The position numbers and the translations under genes were made by a program. The notes under the pieces were generated by a model. That model saw nothing but the letters and a program-made list of their open reading frames with translations, ran no database searches and had not been told where the DNA came from. A stretch of DNA of 64,000 nt from Alloascoidea africana (Eukaryota > Ascomycota > Alloascoideomycetes > Alloascoideales > Alloascoideaceae), in the NCBI GenBank assembly GCA_030581615.1, contig JAKTTT010000016.1, forward strand, positions 248,001 to 312,000, in the 5' to 3' direction. This document shows, piece by piece, positions 41,018 to 53,345 of the stretch (the first letter of the stretch is position 1; every line of letters begins with the position of its first letter).

Positions 41018-43719
41018 ATTGTCTTATCTTGATCAACAAAAGAGAGGGATATAGATTGTTTGCACCAATGTAAAGAATGACTAGAAATTGAAATGAATGT
41101 TGAAAAACGACCGTGCGTCTAACAAGTAGTAATGAATGTCGAGTATAGAGGAAAAAAAAGAGGGACAGAGGCCGGCTGCGATGGTTAGTTTAAAGGAAAT
41201 GTTTTCGTCCTGTTGTGGATTTATATATTTTCTTGTTAGGCGTTATCATGTTTTTTTTCATAAGAGCTTTAATTCGTTTTGTTTTTTCTTTTGTTCTTAT
41301 TTCTTAACAGTTGAGCCACATGAAACATTCTTTTATCTCTTTCTTGACTCTGATCAAGACAAAATAAACAAAAATCCTTGATGATGTTGTAACTTCGTTA
41401 CAGAATGGCAACTGTTCAGAGCCCAGCACATGTCTGTTTCCAACATTAACCACTTGGTTGTATTTGTCAAAAAGCATATCTTTTTTTGAAGTGATCCGTT
41501 TTTAAATTAATTCTCCTTTATAACGATCACGTAGCTGGGTTTTTTTTGTTCTCGGGAATTAATTAAAGGAAATAATAGATGGAAAGAATGAGAGGCGTTG
41601 GTTTTTGTTTGGGATGGTACCTGCATTTGGCGTTTCATCATGCTCAAGCTATGGTAAACAAACAGAATAGACCCATGAGAATCAGTAAACAGTAAATGGC
41701 AACGAACTGCCATTGACACTTTTTATACAAGAAATATCGGGAGAAAAAAAAGGTTAAAAGAAGGGGTTCTTGAATTTACCTGGAATCACGGCTCTATGCT
41801 ATCAAGGGTACATAACAAACTCTAATAGTAAGCAATAGCGCGCGTCACAATTAAAGAGTTCTGCCTTTTCATGTTTGTGATCTGAATGAACGCATTGACC
41901 TTTGCCACCGCATGTACAGGAAACTAATTGAAACAGGTATACGAATAGGAGGTCCACCTCCAGGTTTCACGATAAAACAGGAGCCGATGAAGTTCGGTCT
42001 TGTTTCTCCTATCGATGAACATTGGAAAGAAAATGATGTTATAGATTGCTCTATTGTTGAAAACCACAGATAGTCTAAGATTAAAAGATATCATAGAGCA
42101 GAAACGGTCAAAAGCATCAGAGGTCCAAGTTTCATGTTTGTCGGGGTATATATTGCGGCGATTCAACATAGGACCATCAAATATAGCGGTATTCACGGGA
42201 AAATATTGTTAGTTGAGCAGTTGGAAGCAAGAGCATTAAGACACGCAGTACAAGGTCTTGCTTCCAACCTCCAGTATAATGGTTGTTCCAGCCTTAAACC
42301 ATTGGTGCTTGTAATGTCCAGAGCTTGTCCACATTTAACCTGTTACTTTAAAGCTTTAGAATTGAAATGAATTTAATAAAGCACCAAATACTGTTGGACA
42401 TTCAGATTCCTCAGACTAGCGTAAACTCTTGTAATTTTGTTATGAGGGAATAAAATCTTGATGGAATTCTGGCTGTATATATTTCAGACGGTTAAAACCT
42501 GTGACTCAACTGGTCCATATCAATGTCATGGATTTGCAAATTCAAAGCGATGGAATTTGGGTTTGGTCTGCGTTCTCTTTGCTTTTGGCAATTGTATTAG
42601 CAATTGGGATTGAGAAGCTTCTCCACAATATGCAGAAGTGGAATTGAAGCTTTGAGAGCAATGTGTTGGAGCGTTCTGCTCTGGGTAGAGACACGAAGAA
42701 GACACAGAAGATTAGGAGGAAGAGACGGAAAAACTCATGCCATTGTTTAATACTAATGTCAAAATGAGCTGGTCACAAAACCAGAAAACGGTTCTAGTCT
42801 TTTGAGATTCTTCGTAAGTGAAGGATTCTTCTTGTGGGGAGCCAAGAAACAGTAGATCCTCACAATTCCATTACCAGAAATTTATTTTAAAATAGAAGCA
42901 GAAACGGTGTATACAATACGTAGTTCAAAAACCGAACTAGTTTGTTGAATCAAAAGCATCACTTTGATTCGATAGAAACGTAGGGTCACTGTTCATACAA
43001 TCGTAAATGAGTCAGGAGGCATGCTGGGCATCGTTCTTCGGGTGAGCGCCCGACCCAGCTTTCTCAGCTCTAGTTGAAGAACAGGACAAACTGGAGACGA
43101 GAGTTTCTCGCACGTGGTGGAAGAAGGATTCCAGCATGAAAACGAGGCGGTTCCTGCGCCTCACTGGTGTTGACAAGTTGGCGAACGTGGTGCTTCTTTC
43201 TAGGCCAGTTCAGTTCCTCGCCAAGATGAATTGCACTTCCTGTCCAGTTCGAGTCTCAGCCGATGAACGGATGGTTATTTAATTGAAGAGCAAATTTGAA
43301 GAAAAAGGCCCGGATCTTGTTTGGAAAAAAAGAATGGGGCGGGCGCTTAATGAGCCGAGGCACGGCTGAGGCCCACCAGAACAGCCTTCCAGGGAAGGAA
43401 TCTGGCAAGACCAGAGCAATGGAAAGCTCCCAGATCCAAGGGTTTTCTAAGGTCTTTACAGCAAAGAATTTGATCCATGTCTTGGCCAGCAGTCGCAAGC
43501 AGTCGCAAGAAAATCCAACCGTCGGCCTCGGGAATGAACATCGGGATGACCAGCCGCTCTTCTCAAATTACAGGGATGCAACTCGGCTGCCTCAGGGACT
43601 CTGTGAGAAGGAGAGAAACAGAGCCCGGGCTGGCTTGCTATAAATCTGGACGTGGCTGTACTTTTCTCTCTCTTCGTTTCACCATTTACTCTACTTCACT
43701 TCCCTCGCTATAATTTACA
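41018..43719. other. 2.7 kb intergenic region, nothing recognised
   Basis: This is the shared upstream region of the divergent GAS1-like and MARVEL-like genes. The open frames (up to about 115 codons, near 43.3-43.6 kb) have no family features. TATA-like ATATATTTTC near 41222 is in a suitable place for GAS1. 43.0-43.6 kb is relatively GC-rich. The final 60 bp are CT-rich before the ATG. Confidence 0.6.
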
Positions 43720-44581
43720 ATGGCAGGCAATGGCCCCGACGTGTTCGGGAGGGACGCAATGTTAAACTCCAAAAAGTTAACGACTAGAGAGTACATACTT
43801 CGAATGCTTCAAATCATTTTGGCAGTGATTGCGCTCGGCCTTATAGCAAGAACTTGCTACGACTTTCCTCAGGATGGTCGTATCATTTTTGGGTATGCTA
43901 ATCTACAAACAACAGTTAAAAATGGAGAGAAATAAATGAACACTAACAAACGAACTGTGTAGCGTTATTGCTTCCGCTTTGGCCCTCGTTGTTAGCGTCT
44001 TCGCTCTTGTCTCTGGTTATACAGAACTCTCATGGAAGTATCCTGCACTGATAGCAGTTCTTGACATTCTGGCTCTTCTTGTCGTTTTTGTTGCTGGCAT
44101 AGTCCTGGCAGTTTACTTTAGGGGCTCTTGTTCCTTCACCTACACCTACCCCTCCTACTCCTACTACTCCTACTACTCCTACCGTTCTGTCACTTATACC
44201 TCTACCCCATGTAAAACTGCAAAAGGAGCATCAGCACTCTTAATCATCCTCGCCTTTTTGTTCCTTTCATCTACAATTTGGGCAATAGTCAGAACATCCT
44301 TGGCGCGCAAAGCTGCAAACACAAATATCCAAGAGCAGAATGGACAGCCTCACGACCTGGAAGAAGGCAAGTTTGGTGATATTGCTCCTAACAATCCTGC
44401 TGTTCCAGCCCCTGTTGCTGTCCCAGCACCAGAAGCTAATAAACCGGTTTACTCTCCACCAGCTGGACCTCCTCCTGCTACGGTTCCTGACACTCCCAAC
44501 TCTCCTAATGCCCCTTCTCCTTATCCTCGTCAGGAGAGCTTCCAGAATCCCAATGCTCCTAATGCACCCTATCTTCCATAG
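43720..44581 (+). CDS. MARVEL-domain (Nce102-like) membrane protein with Pro-rich tail
   Basis: Two exons, 43720-43892 and 43963-44581, give 263 aa. The intron has donor GTATGC, an ACTAAC branch and acceptor GTGTAG. Four hydrophobic segments: 'ILRMLQIILAVIALGLIA', 'VIASALALVVSVFALVSG', 'YPALIAVLDILALLVVFVAGIVLAVY' and 'GASALLIILAFLFLSSTIWAI'. A Tyr/Ser-rich loop lies between the third and fourth, as in MARVEL proteins of the Nce102/Fhn1 group that organise eisosomal plasma-membrane domains. The cytosolic tail (about 90 residues) is rich in Pro, Ala and Asn. The plus-strand gene is convergent with a paralogue at 45015-45644 that has an intron at the same place and phase. Confidence 0.85.
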
Positions 44582-45014
44582 AAAACTTTGTTGCTTTCAT
44601 GTTTCTAAATATTATGTTTGCCATATTTAATTTTAATGTCAAGTCTAGGTAGTGGAATTGAGTTGGATTTTGAAGTTTGAATTTCGAACATTTTCAATTG
44701 TAGTTCTACACCCTAAACGTCTCTACAAGGTATACCTGCTCTTTAATAGAAGTAGAACCAAAAACATAAAGCATATTTACTTCGGTCATAGTTGATTAAA
44801 GCAAGAGTCATGATTTAACGCATATAGACTGCAACAACATAAACAAAACGATGAAGAAGATTGAAAAAAGAAACCTTTTCGTTTCTGAACAAGTGAATTC
44901 ATGAGAGACATTCCAATAAAAATAATTATCAATAAAAGTGCTAGTCGCCAAGCAGCAAAATGCTGTTATTGCTAACACATAGTCTTGGGCAAAAAGCCTA
45001 ACCATTTACAAGAA
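44582..45014. terminator. Convergent 3' region between MARVEL-like paralogues
   Basis: 433 bp, AT-rich, with no gene. It should hold polyadenylation signals of both genes, for example TATATT/AATAAA-like words near 44771 and 44919-44935. Confidence 0.45.
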
Positions 45015-45644
45015 TCACAAAACTTCACGCGTCGCGGTCGATTTCATATCGTCAACCTCGATGTTATCTTTGAAAGGATTTTCGGGATCTCTTCTGTTTT
45101 TTCCATGTCTACTGAGGTTGAAAGCAGAAAACAACCCAGAAAGGAAAAAGAAAGCACAACAAACGACTAGCATGGCACCTCCCGCTCTAGCGCTCACGCA
45201 ATTTTCGTCTGGCCATTTCCAAACCCATTCGTTATTGACCTTTTTGATGATACAGTCGTTGTCAGAGTATCTGATGGACACTATTCCAGCTGCTATCGAA
45301 AAGATAAAGTTGATAATGTCGAGAATAAGGATTGCAACTGGTACCAGAGACGTGCCAACAATCGTATAAATTACCGAAAACAATGCGCCAATGACCAATG
45401 CGAAAACTGCTGCAAAAATGCTGTTTATGATGAACAATTGTTAGCTTTTCTAGTCATCATTAAGGGGGGATGCAATAAAAGCAACAACATACCAGAAACC
45501 CATTCTCGAATTAGATCCATAATCGCCAATAGATTTTCCGATCAGACCCATGGCAGCAATGCTGAAGATAAAGATTAGCACTCTCAGGAACAACGCTGTC
45601 CACGAGATGCGGTTTCCAAAAGGTCCATTGGTTAAGAAGACCAT
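45015..45644 (-). CDS. MARVEL-domain (Nce102-like) membrane protein
   Basis: Two exons, 45493-45644 and 45015-45420, give 185 aa. The intron has donor GTATGT, branch CTAAC and acceptor AACAG, and sits in the same position and phase as that of the plus-strand paralogue. Four hydrophobic segments: 'LFLRVLIFIFSIAAMGLIG', 'IFAAVFALVIGALFSVIYTI', 'LVPVAILILDIINFIFSIAAGIVSI' and 'GGAMLVVCCAFFFLSGLFSAF'. The loop before segment four has a Cys pair ('DNDCIIKK...DENCVSARAG'), a MARVEL/Nce102 trait. The tail is short and charged, lacking the Pro-rich extension of the paralogue. Probably in the plasma membrane. Confidence 0.85.
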
Positions 45645-47594
45645 CTTTATCTACTGCAATGTAGTTAAACCTATTTCTTAAACTGCGAAGAGCAAGAAAC
45701 CAGATAGTAAGGAGGAACTCTCTTAAAGAAGAAAGATGAGGAGAAGAACTTTGAACTCCTAGGAATGGGCCAATTATATATATCCCAAAACGGCACACTA
45801 AAACAAATGTATTATTCATCTTTGCACCGATGAAGCCAAAGCTGTCATATACTTGAGCCATTAGAAATTAGGTTAGTTCGTTAGAACCCGGAATACCAAG
45901 GAACCCCCTAAAACTCGCTCGTCAGTTTGCTACAAAATATTGACTACAGAGCACATTAAGATGGTATTTTGATAACAAGAGCTACACCTTCAATAACCCT
46001 TAAGATCTATTTGGTCATTTCTGTTCTGATTGCTGGGCAAATAGAAAGCTGAGGTCAGGTCTCAAACAGATACTTGGAGTTTTCTGCCAAGATCTTTTAC
46101 CATGACACCATCCGGAAATTGATTTCACTTTATAAGGAAATCCGCCCCCCATAATTTCCCCGGTTTGTCATGGGCAGACGGCCAAAACTCAAGTGTAATA
46201 AGGCATTTATGCCTAATCTAATCGATCTAGAATCTAAAGTGGCATATGCTGGGAGATCTAAGAATTCACATTCTTTGACACTGTTAATCACTGCGCTTAA
46301 TTCATTCCGTGCATAAGAAAAGTGACTTGAAAAACGTGAGAAACTTTGTCCGAGGCAGAATGCCCCGCTAACTTAACTTTACGGTTCAGAAAAAAAAAAT
46401 TGAAGAGCTTGCCTCTAATTGTTGTCAGACACGAACTCTCATGTCAAAAAGCAGTTTGAGACATGCTTTGACAGAACAATATAAAACGACAATGCCCATC
46501 TCCAAGTCCAGACTTCTAGAGGCAAGCATTTTCTCTCCTTCTCTTCCCTCCAACCATTGACATTAGGTTTGAACAAGATTTGGCTTAGCCTTATCTATCC
46601 CTTTCGCTCGTGATGGTGCTAAATCTTTCCACTGTTTAAGTTCCTTCTGATGACCGAAGAGTCTATAAATCTGTGTGCATAACTCCTTTGCTTGGCAAGA
46701 GCATATACTTAGCAATAAAGTCCAGGGTATTTGTTCTCATTACGTAAATTACCGCTAAATGAAAAGTAAAGAAATAAAGTGTCGTGTGTACATAGCAGAC
46801 TAATTGTCAAGACCAAGATAAACCACTCCTTCAAAACATTTCAGCCATCTAGAGAGCAAAACTTATTAGTCAAAGAGGATCAACATCATATTCACTTTGA
46901 CGGCTGGTCTCTTGATCTCAAGTTTGTGCATACCTCTGAGATTAATCATTATGCCCTTTCCCTCTCAAGTTGATATTAAATAATCATCAACGGAATAAGA
47001 AAAGCTATAAAGGATGAGTTCCTTTTTTTAGAGTCCAAAAGGGACGGCAAAATCTGGATATGACAAAGCACGAGACAGAATCCATGGCCTGAAAAAACAC
47101 AAGATGGATATTTGAACCTATCAGAATAGGATTTTTTATTCCAGAGAAATTCCGCCTTCTAAAGATGAGTGAAATTATTACTAGAAGAAAATAAAGCTAC
47201 AATACTATTCGTTTTTTTCTTCTATTTCATACGAGGGTTTCAGAAGGCAACTAAAAATCTTGTTGTAAATTAATTAACTATTAATTAACTCGGGAAGTAG
47301 AGTCCAAAAATTCATCAAATGTCAGCATGTAAGGCGAAGTTCGTAACTAAATAACTACCAAAAATGGCCAATTTTAGACTGAAATCAAAATGTCAACGTA
47401 AGCATTACGGTAGAAGGGGAATTCAGAATTCAGAATTTTATAAAACTTGTGTTTCCAATGAGGATAAAGTCACTTGGAACAGACTTTCATTTCAGAATGA
47501 GGCAAAGAATGTCATAAATGAAGATGTGGAATTTAGAAACGTTTAATGGATGAAGAAGATGTCTGAAAACATGATGGAGCTTGCTTTGGCAAGC
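45645..47594. other. 1.95 kb intergenic region, nothing recognised
   Basis: Between the MARVEL-like gene start and the adhesin 3' end. It is AT-rich with only short frames. A paired TTAATTAACT sits near 47270-47290. The promoter of the minus-strand MARVEL gene must lie in the first few hundred bases. Confidence 0.6.
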
Positions 47595-50500
47595 TTAGAA
47601 AAGCATCCCTGCGATTATCAAAGCTGCAAGACCACTAACCGACAATGTACCACTAACGATGTTAGCACCACCGGTATATGTTTCAATTTCGGTTGAATTG
47701 TTGAAAGCGGCTGAAGCAGAACCTGAAGAGGAGGCAGAAGGAGAAACGGAAATTGGAGAAAGAGAAGTGGTAAGAGAAGTAGCGGCAGCGGCTACGCTTG
47801 GCGATGTAACAGTAGCAGCATTTTCTTCAACCACTGTATTTTTGTCATTTTCTTTTTCGGGTGTAGATTCGGTATTGGGGCTTGAAGAAGCATTAGAAGC
47901 TTCTTGCTTAGCAACGCCGTCGTCAGTAACCTGTAGAGCTGCTCTTACAGCAGAGTCGATGGCACTGGCTGTTTCTGCAGCGCAGCTAACGACCTCTGGA
48001 ACACATGAAGTGACAGTAACCACAACAGTGGCTTCTACCGATAGGGAAGTAGCAGTAACAGTAACGACAACAAAAGTCTCTTCCCCATTGGCCTTGGTTG
48101 TTGAAACAACAGCGGCATCTGTCTTTGGCTCGGATTGACCAGTCTTATTGGGGCTGCTTGTAATTGGAGAAGTTTCAGCGTCACCAGTTGGTTCAGTCGA
48201 TGCAGTTATTGTAGCAGTCTTTTCTGCATCAGTAGATGGTGTTGTATCATCATTGGGCTTGGGAGATACCTCAGATCCAGAATCAGATCCAGAATCAGCA
48301 TCAGAATCATTAGGTTCAGACCCAGAGGAAGGCGTAGAGGTCACAGTGATAGAGTCGGTTGGCTTAGAGCCACTTGAAGTTGGAACCACGGCCAATGTTT
48401 CTCCATTCTCACCAGGGCACCATGTTGTAACTATTGTAACGATTTCATTGCTCGTTGTAACAACAGTGATAGTCTTATCGTCAGATTTGGTCAAGTATGT
48501 AGAAACATGGCAGACAGTAGTCACAATGGTTTGTGTAGTAGTTTCACTTGCAATAATGGTAGTGTATGATGGATCTTCAGTAGGTACAGATCTAGATGAT
48601 TTTGCACCTGTCTCACTGGAACCAGTAGACTCAAAACCCGTTGACTTCACTTCTGTTGACTGTGTTACAGAAGCTGATGGGCTTGTCTTGCTCACTTCAC
48701 CGCTGACAACATCACTAGAAACAGTGGTAACCACACTAGATGAGGGGCCAGTAACAGATTCAGAGTTCTCGGATGGAGAAAGACTTGAGCTGACTGAAAC
48801 AGACTTGGAAGATATATCACCAGAAGGAACGGGAACACTAGAATTGTCCTCGGTTGATTTGGCTACTGAGGATGATGGGCTAGTCTTGCTTCCCTCACCG
48901 CTTGAAACACTGCTAGAAACAATGGTAACGGCGCTTGAAGCTGGGCCAGTGACAGATCCAGATTGCTCAGATGGAGAAAGACTTGAGCTGGTCAGAGCTG
49001 ACTCAGAGGAGACATCACCGGAATGAACAGCACCAGTTGGGATCGAGACAGAAGGCAACGATTCAGATTCAGATTCAGATTTCTTGTCAGTCTCACTGCC
49101 AGTTGGGACTGATTGGGTGGATTTACCTTCATCAGGCTTAGTTTCTGGATCAGATGGACTAGTCTCACTTTCTACTCCACTGGTAACATAGCTGGAAACA
49201 ATAGTGACTGGAGCAGAAGTAATGGAAGCAGTGTGTTCAGATGGAGAATTGCTTCTACTGGAAGCGGTCGATTCGACAACAGACTCAGATGTTCTATCGC
49301 CAGTGTGAACTGCTCCAGTGGGAATAGACACTGATGGCCAGGACTGGGTTGGGAGATCGGGGAACCAGAGCGGGAATGACTTTGTGCAAGAGAACCAGTC
49401 CGAAGGTGTTTCTGTGGGGAAAGATGGGAACCATTCTCCAAAAGATTTGGTGCAAGAAAACCAATCAGAAGGAAGATCATAAGTTTTCTCTCCAGTATGA
49501 ACTGCTCCAGTGGGAATAGACACTGACGGCCACGATTGAGTTGGAAGATCGGGGAACCAGAGTGGGAATGACTTTGTGCAAGAGAACCAGTCCGAAGGTG
49601 TTTCTGTGGGGAAAGATGGGAACCATTCTCCAAAAGATTTGGTGCAAGAAAACCAATCAGAAGGAAGATCATAAGTTTTCTCTCCAGTATGAACTGCTCC
49701 AGTGGGAATAGACACTGACGGCCACGATTGAGTTGGAAGATCGGGGAACCAGAGTGGGAATGACTTTGTGCAAGAGAACCAGTCCGAAGGTGTTTCTGTG
49801 GGGAAAGATGGGAACCATTCTCCAAAAGATTTGGTGCAAGAAAACCAATCAGAAGGAAGATCATAAGTTTTCTCTCCAGTATGAACAGCACCAGTGGGAA
49901 TAGACACTGATGGCCACGATTGAGTTGGAAGATCGGGGAACCAAAGTGAAAATGATTTGGTGCAAGAGAACCAGTCTGGTGGAGCTTCTGTAGGGAAAGA
50001 TGGGAACCAGTCACCAAATGATTTGGTACAAGAAATCCAGTCAGAGGGAAGGTCTATGGACCATGTTTTGGTAGCTTGACAGTTTTCACCATCGCATCCA
50101 TTGCCCCATTCGAAACCGTTATCAAAGCCTTCATCACAGTTTTCACCATCGCATCCTTTGCCCCAGTCGTAACCGTTATCGGAGCCTTCATCACAATCTT
50201 CATCAAAATCGCCATGATCCCATTCTGAGTCGTGATTAACCGGTTCCTTATCACAGCCTTCACATCCATAACTTGAATCGAAATCGGAGCCAAAGTCGTA
50301 GTTATAATCAGATCCAAAATCAGATCCAAAATCGGAGCCAAAATCAGAATCTAAACATTTTTCTTCACCAGCGTCAAAAGTAAGAGCATCTTTGAAGCAT
50401 TCCCATCCATAACAATTATCTAGGGTCTTGGTTCCACCATTGCAATTCTCACATTCTGAGATGGAAGTGGCGACAAAAGTTGTGGGGATAATACCTGTAG

Positions 50501-50654
50501 AAACAGTAGCAGTGCATTCCTCGACTTCACTACATGAGGTGATGGTTTCGACAACAGTTCGAGTAGCAACATTAGTTTGAACAACTAGGACTGTTGTTTG
50601 GGCGCTTGCTAAACCTGTAGCAACCGCAGCGGATAGAATATATCCAGATTTCAT
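47595..50654 (-). CDS. Large repeat-rich GPI cell-wall/adhesin-like protein
   Basis: 1019 aa, single exon. Signal peptide MKSGYILSAAVATGLASA. The N-terminal part is Thr/Val-rich and then Cys- and acid-rich, with GSDF repeats and two 'CDEG.DNG..WG.GCDGEN' units. Four 64-aa (192-bp) tandem repeats follow (about residues 195-450), each holding two copies of a 'DWFSCTKSF..WFP' core plus 'SVSIPTGAVHTG'. Next are Ser/Thr-rich repeats with 'SLSPSE' and 'SKTSPS', then 'TTVCHVSTYLT' and 'TIVTTWCPGE' blocks seen in yeast flocculin-type proteins. The C-terminus 'YTGGANIVSGTLSVSG..' is a typical GPI signal. Surface adhesion or wall structure is likely; no ligand-binding domain is recognised. 2.7 kb of empty DNA lies upstream. 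Confidence 0.88.
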   Translation of the reverse strand: MKSGYILSAAVATGLASAQTTVLVVQTNVATRTVVETITSCSEVEECTATVSTGIIPTTFVATSISECENCNGGTKTLDNCYGWECFKDALTFDAGEEKCLDSDFGSDFGSDFGSDYNYDFGSDFDSSYGCEGCDKEPVNHDSEWDHGDFDEDCDEGSDNGYDWGKGCDGENCDEGFDNGFEWGNGCDGENCQATKTWSIDLPSDWISCTKSFGDWFPSFPTEAPPDWFSCTKSFSLWFPDLPTQSWPSVSIPTGAVHTGEKTYDLPSDWFSCTKSFGEWFPSFPTETPSDWFSCTKSFPLWFPDLPTQSWPSVSIPTGAVHTGEKTYDLPSDWFSCTKSFGEWFPSFPTETPSDWFSCTKSFPLWFPDLPTQSWPSVSIPTGAVHTGEKTYDLPSDWFSCTKSFGEWFPSFPTETPSDWFSCTKSFPLWFPDLPTQSWPSVSIPTGAVHTGDRTSESVVESTASSRSNSPSEHTASITSAPVTIVSSYVTSGVESETSPSDPETKPDEGKSTQSVPTGSETDKKSESESESLPSVSIPTGAVHSGDVSSESALTSSSLSPSEQSGSVTGPASSAVTIVSSSVSSGEGSKTSPSSSVAKSTEDNSSVPVPSGDISSKSVSVSSSLSPSENSESVTGPSSSVVTTVSSDVVSGEVSKTSPSASVTQSTEVKSTGFESTGSSETGAKSSRSVPTEDPSYTTIIASETTTQTIVTTVCHVSTYLTKSDDKTITVVTTSNEIVTIVTTWCPGENGETLAVVPTSSGSKPTDSITVTSTPSSGSEPNDSDADSGSDSGSEVSPKPNDDTTPSTDAEKTATITASTEPTGDAETSPITSSPNKTGQSEPKTDAAVVSTTKANGEETFVVVTVTATSLSVEATVVVTVTSCVPEVVSCAAETASAIDSAVRAALQVTDDGVAKQEASNASSSPNTESTPEKENDKNTVVEENAATVTSPSVAAAATSLTTSLSPISVSPSASSSGSASAAFNNSTEIETYTGGANIVSGTLSVSGLAALIIAGMLF
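49303..50070 (-). repeat. Four 192-bp tandem repeats in the adhesin-like gene
   Basis: Period measured from the recurring ACTGCTCCAG word at 49309, 49501 and 49693. The three C-terminal units are nearly identical; the N-terminal unit (about 49880-50070) is diverged. Each unit encodes 64 aa with two half-repeats. Confidence 0.92.
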
Positions 50655-53345
50655 CTTTTTCTAAAAGATTGACTGTAAATTAATTAGGAAATATTTGAAA
50701 GAGTGACTTGAGATTAAAGAAGCTTATTTTTAAAGCCCGGCTTTACAATGAACGAATAAGCAACTTAGGATTATTTGTAGGTTTGTTTTTGAGAAGAAAA
50801 AAACAGTACTGAGGAAAGTAATTCTCTTTTAAATAATCTCGAGAGGAGGGAGACCAAAAACCGAAAAGAGTTAGAACTTTTTTGAGTATTATCAATCATT
50901 GCATTAACTATGCATCATTATATTTTTATGTGGGTCGGATTGCCTTTGACACTCTTTGAAAAGATAGGCTAGTAAGTTAAATGGAACGCCTTTCTAGCGC
51001 TTGAATCTCAATCCACCACATTGTTTACCGTATGCATCTCTTAAACCCTTCCAAATGATGCCCCATGAACCAAACTCCTACTTCTGACATGCATAAGGTC
51101 TCATTTCCAGAAGATATAGCGAAACATTTACCTAATTTATCAACTTGATCACTTTGCTTGTGAAAGCTTTCTAGTAACTTCAAGAGTAAATAAATCTTCC
51201 TTAAGAAAGGAACACTCGAAGACAACCTTTCTTCAGCAGGTGGGCAAAGTTGATGTTTCCGATATATGCACTGAATCTTTTCCCATTATTCACAATTAAA
51301 AATATGAATTCTGAAGCATAGCATCGCCCCGTAAGATCCACTAACTCTTTGGTAGGATGATTAGTACTAAACGGGGAAACTCTTTTCTAGTTAATATCAT
51401 TCCAGGAATATTCTGCTTGAGAATCGTTGTAAATGACACCAGTTACTACTAAAAGAGGAATAAACACTGTTTCTTGTCTCATCACTATCTATGGCGTAAG
51501 AGGTGTCAAATTGAATACAGTCCAGGGTAAGCGCCCAATATTATTCTAACAAGGCAGTCTCGTCTCTTCATGTATTAGACATGAACTTTCCTAAAGTTTG
51601 GAGACACTTGTAAAATCCAACCATCCCAATGAATGGTAATAATGATCGTGGTAGGTTTCAGGAAAGCAAATAAAGGACTAACAATATTAAGCTGGATCTT
51701 ATAACTATCCCTCTTTAAGGCATTGTAGTTGAAAATATGCATAATCCTTGCCATTCTAATTTATCATATGAACTGATTCCAATCTTTAACGCCTTCTTTT
51801 TGGCATTGATATCAATGCAGAACATTTTGCTTATAGCATATTCTTTCGATTTCCAAGTATCTAGACGTTCAAGAACGGATCAGTAGAGGTTAATTTTTCA
51901 ATGCAAAAATGAAAACTGAAAATAGGCCGAACAGGCACTTTCTATTATTATTTTCTTTACATCAGGGACAGTTTTTGAAATCTCAAACTCATCTTTCAAA
52001 ATAATAACGGGCATATGGGTAAACTTTGTTTTCCGCCAGTGTTGAGTTTCTTACCTATTTGTTCAAGATTCGGAAAAACTGAATACACCAAGTAAAAACG
52101 AGTGTCACGCTACCCACTATAAATCAATCTGAACATGTAACTACTGCTTACCAAAGCAAGAATGATATTTTTCTTGCTTTCATTCTGATTTTTGGAATAG
52201 AAGGGTTTATTCATTTACTGAACGTAATGGGACTGATCGTCGTTGCAAGCTTCAAAAATGATCCAACTGAATCAGATCAATTATATACAGTAACAGAAGC
52301 TCCGAGAAACTTTCCAAAACAACTTTGCATAAATCTATATTTGTTGAAGCAGTTTTGCATACAATGCTGAGACAATATTTTTGTGATAGATCATCTCCAC
52401 ACTAATGCTCTAATAATAAACTCACTCTTGACTGGGTTGAAAGCTTTTATGACATTATTGTAGCTAAATTCATTAATCTTCGGGTATTTTGTGTGGAAGA
52501 AAAGATAGAATGTTTTCAAGTATCCGCTCAGCTTTGTTGTCGGTTAAAATGCATATGGTGAAATGCTGTGTTTTATCATTTTCGGTATTTCATATTATCC
52601 CGTTCTTGTAAAACGGTCCAAATACTTTTTGGCATAGTCAAGTATTGACGATTAGAAGCTGGATATGTTTTCCAAATTTGTTGCTTTCTAATTCTGTGCA
52701 GGTGTAGGCATTTCCATAGTATCCTTTTCTAATACTGACAAAGATATTCAACCCAATTAAGGCCAGGAGATCGAGAGGACCATGCTGCATCTTTAGGGTT
52801 TTGAAGCTATTGTGATCTCAGCAGATTTTGCCTTTTACATGGATCTGATCTTGTTTTTCTTGAACTAAGTTCTTTTTGAAGTTCCGACACAATTTCCTTC
52901 TTCACCGAAGTAGGAATTTCTTTAAGAATGATTGTTTGAACATAATAAAGCAGTATCCACAAACCGGTTTGCTTACCAATTTGGTTCATTAATCCTGTAT
53001 CCACTTGTGATTCTCAAGTCAACAAATCGAAAAAGCTTAATACCCTCTGTCTTTACATATTTCTTAGAAATCTTTTATGTGTCCATCGCCAACTGTTAAA
53101 AAACATTACGATAAATACTAGTACACTCCCAACTCTGTGTCTTGCTTGGAGAAACATGAGACATCTGAGCTCTAATCCAACGGCTGAAAAATAATTAACG
53201 GTAGTGATGAACCCTTCTGTATCTTTACCATTTCACTGGGTATTCCTAGGAATGACACAATTAAGACAAATTACAAAGTATATATGACGAGATTTTTTAA
53301 TGATATAAATGAGCCAACAAAAATTTAGTTTAAAGGAAGCGCATT
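50655..53345. other. 2.7 kb intergenic region upstream of the adhesin-like gene
   Basis: AT-rich, with no convincing open frame or RNA gene. The long upstream region resembles the large promoters of yeast adhesin genes such as FLO11, but no specific binding sites stood out. The last ~60 bp hold the APM1 3' end region. Confidence 0.55.

Noticed and set aside
48148-49026. Long plus-strand open frame (292 codons) antisense to the adhesin-like gene
   Set aside because: It is a shadow of the Ser/Thr/Glu codon bias on the minus strand; it has no signal or motif of its own.
49172-50017. 281-codon minus-strand frame inside the 192-bp repeats
   Set aside because: The repeat period is a multiple of three, so an off-frame stays open through all units. 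It lies within the real adhesin coding sequence.
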